Origin: CAZFPA01 sp964520975
GTDB taxonomy: Bacteria > Bacillota > Negativicutes > Selenomonadales > Selenomonadaceae
Reading direction: 5' to 3'
NCBI GenBank assembly: GCA_964520975.1
Contig: CAZFPA010000065.1
Coordinates: 1 to 10,197 of the forward strand
DNA: 10,197 nucleotides
Below are positions 8,170-10,197 of the stretch, piece after piece. Both the position numbers and the translations under genes were made by a program. Under the pieces are notes generated by a model. That model was not told where the DNA came from. It did not search any database and saw only the letters and a list, made by a program, of their open reading frames with translations. Position 1 is the first letter of the stretch; every line of letters starts with the position of its first letter.

Positions 8170-8198
8170 TTGACTTATTAATTATTATATCGTAATAT
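8170..8198 (+). promoter_or_regulatory. Sigma-70-type promoter of the iron-sulfur membrane protein gene
   Basis: TTGACT (8170-8175), a 17-nt spacer and TAATAT (8193-8198) give a near-consensus housekeeping promoter. The predicted start is near 8205, leaving a leader of about 28 nt. The spacer and flanks are extremely AT-rich and hold imperfect inverted ATAT-type repeats, where a repressor could bind, but no specific operator family is recognisable. A strong Shine-Dalgarno (AAGGGGG, 8219-8225) lies 7 nt before the ATG. Confidence 0.75.
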
Positions 8199-8232
8199 AT
8201 AAATATAGTAATTTAAACAAGGGGGAAATCTT

Positions 8233-8724
8233 ATGAAGAAGCCAATCCAGTCCAACATGTTTTGGGTCTTTTTCAGCTTTTTGGCTGTAGGGGTATTTTA
8301 TCCGGTGGTTGGTCTGATTGCTATTATCTGTATGGTTGCGCCGGTGGTTGTCGCTTTTTGGCGTGGGCGCTGGTGGTGTGGCAATGCCTGTCCGCGTGGC
8401 AGTTTTTATGACCATGTCATGCAGCGGGTTGCACCAAGGAAGAAGACACCGGCTTTTTTCCGTCATCCGATTTTTCGGGGTGGCATGGTCGCGTTCATTA
8501 TGCTGATGTTTGGCGTGCAGATGTATGCAGCCTGGGGGGATCTTTCAGCTATGGGCATGGTGTTCTTGATCCTTATAGGGGTCACGACACTGGTGGGAGT
8601 TATCCTGAGCTTTTTCTTTCAGGCTCGTACCTGGTGCAATTTTTGCCCGATGGGAACCTTGGCAATGCTCGTAACCCGTTGGCGGTCCCGTTCCCTGCGG
8701 AGCTGTAAGAACTGTGGCTCTTGA
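8233..8724 (+). CDS. Short NapH/NosR/YccM-like membrane iron-sulfur protein lacking the ferredoxin domain
   Basis: A 163-residue membrane protein with about four hydrophobic segments (around 10-42, 85-101, 106-130). It carries the two cysteine motifs typical of polyferredoxin-like membrane proteins: CGNACPRGSFYD (Cys49, Cys53) and CNFCPMG (Cys135, Cys138). In relatives such as NapH, NosR and YccM these are followed by one or two CxxCxxCxxxCP ferredoxin clusters that carry electrons across or near the membrane. Here the protein ends ten residues after a Lys/Arg-rich loop, at SCKNCGS (Cys158, Cys161), which looks like the first half of such a motif. The 39 bases before the terminator encode no further cysteine motif in any frame. 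It is therefore either a natural short family member or a C-terminally truncated one. It is transcribed alone, from its own promoter to a strong terminator. Function is unknown beyond a likely redox role. Confidence 0.8.
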   Translation: MKKPIQSNMFWVFFSFLAVGVFYPVVGLIAIICMVAPVVVAFWRGRWWCGNACPRGSFYDHVMQRVAPRKKTPAFFRHPIFRGGMVAFIMLMFGVQMYAAWGDLSAMGMVFLILIGVTTLVGVILSFFFQARTWCNFCPMGTLAMLVTRWRSRSLRSCKNCGS

Positions 8725-8763
8725 TCGCTGGAGAGAACATTGTCAGCATAAATTTTCGCAATA

Positions 8764-8814
8764 AAAAAGCAAGGCGCCTGGTGAAGGATCTGTTCACCGG
8801 GCACCTTGCTTTTT
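8764..8814. terminator. Long bidirectional terminator between convergent genes
   Basis: Two 22-nt arms (8764-8785 and 8793-8814) pair except at one C-A position and one G-T wobble, around a 7-nt loop. T runs flank both sides, so the hairpin can stop transcription from the left (iron-sulfur protein) and from the right (SAM decarboxylase homologue). It overlaps the TAA stop codon of the minus-strand gene. Confidence 0.92.
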
Positions 8815-9280
8815 AATTTGGACGTTGATTTTTACGGTGGGCCAACAGGCGAATCACGCGAGCACCCGTATTGTGGATGCGGCGGAGCGGCGCCACCTTT
8901 GTTTTGATTTTGGGCTTCATGTCTTTGACGGTGCCAAAATCCCCACGTTTCAGATAAGTCGTTTTTGTCTTATCTGGTTTGAAAAAGCTGCGCAGCGCCT
9001 TGAAAAAAAGCTCCGGTTCAGCATTTTGATCACAGAGAAAGACATCAGCGGCGACATATTTCAATTCGGAATACGCATGAATTGTCATATGGCCTTCTTT
9101 TAAAAGTACAAGGATGGCGAAATGGCCGTCATCCATAGCCTGAATGTCAAATTTAAGAATGTTGAAATCAGAATCATTGAGCCGTTCATGTAAAGTTTTC
9201 TGGAGCAGCTCTGTATCGGAAAGTTTTTTTGTTTTGCAGTTGTACATATCAATTGTGAGATGTCGTGCAATGATTTTCAA
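8813..9280 (-). CDS. speD: S-adenosylmethionine decarboxylase homologue with Ser-to-Gly at the pyruvoyl site (probable pseudoenzyme)
   Basis: The protein matches the short bacterial (B. subtilis SpeH/Thermotoga) AdoMet decarboxylase class. Those enzymes self-cleave at an internal Glu-Ser bond to make the pyruvoyl cofactor used to decarboxylate SAM for spermidine synthesis. Seen: ARHLTIDMYNC near the N-terminus, EGHMTIHAYSE (62-72) where active enzymes have ESHxTxHTxPE, then VAADVFLC with Cys83 and a KRGDFG motif. With a TTG start at 9280 the numbering coincides with the family: position 63 (cleavage Ser) is Gly (codon GGC), His68 and Cys83 are kept. Without Ser63 the pyruvoyl group cannot form by the known mechanism, so classical activity is unlikely. 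At 155 residues it is about 30 longer than B. subtilis SpeH, owing to a Lys/Arg-rich C-terminal tail. The start is argued from an extended Shine-Dalgarno at 9281-9292; a GTG at 9292 overlaps it and would add four residues. No spermidine synthase is nearby. Confidence 0.85.
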   Translation of the reverse strand: MKIIARHLTIDMYNCKTKKLSDTELLQKTLHERLNDSDFNILKFDIQAMDDGHFAILVLLKEGHMTIHAYSELKYVAADVFLCDQNAEPELFFKALRSFFKPDKTKTTYLKRGDFGTVKDMKPKIKTKVAPLRRIHNTGARVIRLLAHRKNQRPN

Positions 9281-9292
9281 CGGTTCGATCAC
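9281..9292 (-). promoter_or_regulatory. Extended ribosome-binding site that favours a TTG start
   Basis: Read on the minus strand, AAGGGAGTGATC begins at about 9298 and runs to 9287. It matches 10 of 12 positions of AAGGAGGTGATC, the complement of the 16S rRNA 3' end. The GTG at 9292 lies inside it, whereas the TTG at 9280 is 6 nt beyond its end. This supports TTG as the start of the SAM decarboxylase homologue. The range given covers the part between the two candidate starts. Confidence 0.5.
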
Positions 9293-9331
9293 TCCCTTGT
9301 CTGGATTCTATAGGTCGATATTATGTCCATT

Positions 9332-9360
9332 ATTATACGTGAATTTTGCAGTAAAGTAAA
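9332..9360 (-). promoter_or_regulatory. Promoter of the SAM decarboxylase homologue
   Basis: On the minus strand TTTACT (9360-9355), a 17-nt spacer and TATAAT (9337-9332) form a good sigma-70 promoter. It lies just after the thiT stop codon, with no terminator hairpin between. The gene can therefore be transcribed alone and may also receive read-through from thiT. Confidence 0.7.
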
Positions 9361-9367
9361 GGGACGG

Positions 9368-10009
9368 TCAGCCTTCATATCGGGCGGAACTATGATCCAT
9401 AGCGCGCAGCAGGCGGGTAATTGGCAGAAATTTTAAAAGCAGGAAGCAGATGAAGAATTCTGGTACCAGATAAGAAGCGTTGAATACCAGAGAATAAAGA
9501 TAGGGAGAAGTTCCTTCCGGTGCATAGGAACCGAAAAAGACAGCTCCCGAGATGAAATGGCAGAGAAAGCGGCTAAAGAAAGCAAGTCCTGTGGAAAGAA
9601 AACGGTGCTGCGGAAAGAGTGCTGCCAGTCCAAGAACCATATAAGGAAGCGGGTAGTCAAATAAGACCTGTACCGGATGAAGAATAAACGGATTTTGCAT
9701 CATGTTGATGAGGCCGTATAGAAAGCCCGTAAGGCAGCCCACACCAGGGCCATACCGGTAGGCAATCAGCAATAAAGGAATCATGCTGCCGCAGGTGATG
9801 CTCCCGCCTTGCGGCATATGGTAGAGCTTGAATTGATGCAGCAAGATGGCGCTGGCCAGCATGAGGCCGATGTAAATCAGCATAGGGGTTGTAACCTTAA
9901 TATGCCGCAGGCGCAAAAAAAGCCCGATGAGCAGCAGTATCCCCAGGAGGGCGAAAAGACTGGTAGGATGTGCAAGCATAGTAGCACTATTTTTCCAGAA
10001 AAGATCCAT
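9368..10009 (-). CDS. thiT: ThiT-type thiamine transporter S-component (ECF transporter)
   Basis: A 213-residue membrane protein that should bind thiamine and work with a shared ECF energizing module (EcfA/A'/T) encoded elsewhere. Family signatures: MPQGGSITCGSMIP (65-78), AYRYGPGVGCLTGFLYGL (83-100), HPVQVLFDYPLPYMVLG (111-127), RFLCHFISGAVFFGSYAPEG (147-166) and YSLVFNASYLVPEF (172-185). His151, Asn177 and Tyr119 fall where the thiamine-binding His, Asn and Tyr of L. lactis ThiT lie, and Asp118 stands where that protein has Glu84 (alignment by eye). The N-terminal region adds about 40 residues with one hydrophobic segment (17-33), so it is longer than the usual ~180-200-residue ThiT. ATG 10009 is the preferred start because AAAGGAG (10024-10018) sits 8 nt before it; a GTG at 10018 overlaps that site. 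In many Firmicutes thiT lies behind a TPP riboswitch, but here a DNA operator-like repeat overlaps the promoter instead. Confidence 0.92.
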   Translation of the reverse strand: MDLFWKNSATMLAHPTSLFALLGILLLIGLFLRLRHIKVTTPMLIYIGLMLASAILLHQFKLYHMPQGGSITCGSMIPLLLIAYRYGPGVGCLTGFLYGLINMMQNPFILHPVQVLFDYPLPYMVLGLAALFPQHRFLSTGLAFFSRFLCHFISGAVFFGSYAPEGTSPYLYSLVFNASYLVPEFFICFLLLKFLPITRLLRAMDHSSARYEG

Positions 10010-10027
10010 AAAAAACACTCCTTTATA

Positions 10028-10054
10028 TAGTATGATTTCAATAGAATCATACTA
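10028..10054. promoter_or_regulatory. Inverted-repeat operator candidate at the thiT promoter
   Basis: TAGTATGATT (10028-10037) and its exact reverse complement AATCATACTA (10045-10054) are separated by 7 nt. The repeat covers the thiT -10 box and the predicted transcription start near 10039. The RNA would therefore not contain both arms, which favours a protein-binding DNA operator over an RNA hairpin. Repression by steric block is the simplest inference. Confidence 0.7.
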
Positions 10055-10074
10055 CGTAGCGTCTGGTTTGGCAA
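10046..10074 (-). promoter_or_regulatory. thiT promoter
   Basis: On the minus strand TTGCCA (10074-10069), a spacer of exactly 17 nt and TATGAT (10051-10046) form a sigma-70-type promoter. The predicted start near 10039 leaves only about 30 nt of leader before the thiT ATG, too short for a TPP riboswitch. Confidence 0.72.
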
Positions 10075-10091
10075 TTCCCAGCCTGAGAGCG

Positions 10092-10128
10092 GGTTGAAAA
10101 AACAGTTTTTGCCGGTTGCAAAAAATAG
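10092..10128 (+). repeat. Imperfect tandem direct repeat with A-tracts upstream of a strong promoter
   Basis: GGTTGAAAAAACAG (10092-10105) recurs as GGTTGCAAAAAATAG (10114-10128), start to start 22 bp, i.e. about two helical turns. Both copies end in A-tracts lying just upstream of the -35 box at 10131. They could serve as UP-element-like activating DNA or as paired binding sites for a regulator. Confidence 0.5.
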
Positions 10129-10130
10129 TG

Positions 10131-10159
10131 TTGACAGGCAAAGAAAAAGCGTGTAATAT
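10131..10159 (+). promoter_or_regulatory. Strong outward-facing sigma-70 promoter at the right edge
   Basis: A perfect TTGACA (10131-10136), a 17-nt spacer and TAATAT (10154-10159) give a near-consensus promoter. The predicted start is near 10166, and the transcript leaves the window. The remaining ~30 bases contain no open start with a ribosome-binding site, so the gene or stable RNA it drives lies beyond 10197. Confidence 0.8.
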
Positions 10160-10197
10160 AATACAAGTCGTCAGCGAACGGAACGCGGCCAGCGATG

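Noticed and set aside
8079..8174. 31-codon GTG-started frame after the small protein gene
   Set aside because: It runs through the terminator hairpin and into the next promoter, with no recognisable features.
10076..10110. TPP-riboswitch-like CCTGAGAGCGGGTT stretch near thiT
   Set aside because: It is on the plus strand, opposite to thiT, lies upstream of both mapped promoter starts, and lacks the other conserved TPP aptamer segments.

Overview
The window looks like chromosomal DNA from an anaerobic, moderately GC-balanced bacterium of the Firmicutes. A diderm Negativicutes host (Selenomonas/Mitsuokella/Megasphaera-like) is my best guess. Reasons are the mix of Firmicutes-type genes (ThiT-type ECF thiamine S-component, strong AAGGAGG-type Shine-Dalgarno sites, GTG/TTG starts) with two periplasmic-adaptor (HlyD/RND-type) proteins, which make most sense in a cell with an outer membrane. 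The taxon is inferred from gene content, not proven.

Positions 177-8068 (+ strand) form one tightly packed operon that ends at a hairpin terminator at 8114-8144. It encodes a peptide-export machine of the NHLM type (the exporter associated with nitrile-hydratase-leader and Nif11-type leader peptides). The genes are an RND/HlyD-type adaptor with a coiled-coil hairpin, a second adaptor of the NHLM secretion-protein family, a C39 peptidase-containing ABC transporter, and a second large ABC transporter with a long N-terminal cytosolic region. An ECF-type sigma factor follows 14 nt later, then a 62-residue protein whose C-terminal part looks like a cleavable double-glycine-type leader followed by a short basic tail. 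No peptide-modifying enzyme and no other precursor gene is visible. The attractive reading is a self-contained export and regulation module in which the small last gene is a candidate substrate.

Positions 8170-8724 hold a separate transcription unit with its own near-consensus promoter. It encodes a short NapH/NosR/YccM-like membrane iron-sulfur protein that stops just where the ferredoxin domain of the longer relatives would begin. A long bidirectional terminator (8764-8814) separates it from the convergent minus-strand genes.

The minus strand carries an S-adenosylmethionine decarboxylase homologue (8813-9280). Its pyruvoyl-forming serine is replaced by glycine, while the other catalytic positions and family spacing are kept, so it is probably a pseudoenzyme. 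Upstream of it is a ThiT-type thiamine transporter S-component (9368-10009). The thiT promoter overlaps a perfect 10+10 bp inverted repeat that looks like a repressor operator, and no TPP riboswitch is seen.

The last ~110 bases hold a strong, near-consensus plus-strand promoter with upstream A-tracts and a 22-bp-phased imperfect direct repeat. It drives something beyond the right edge of the window.
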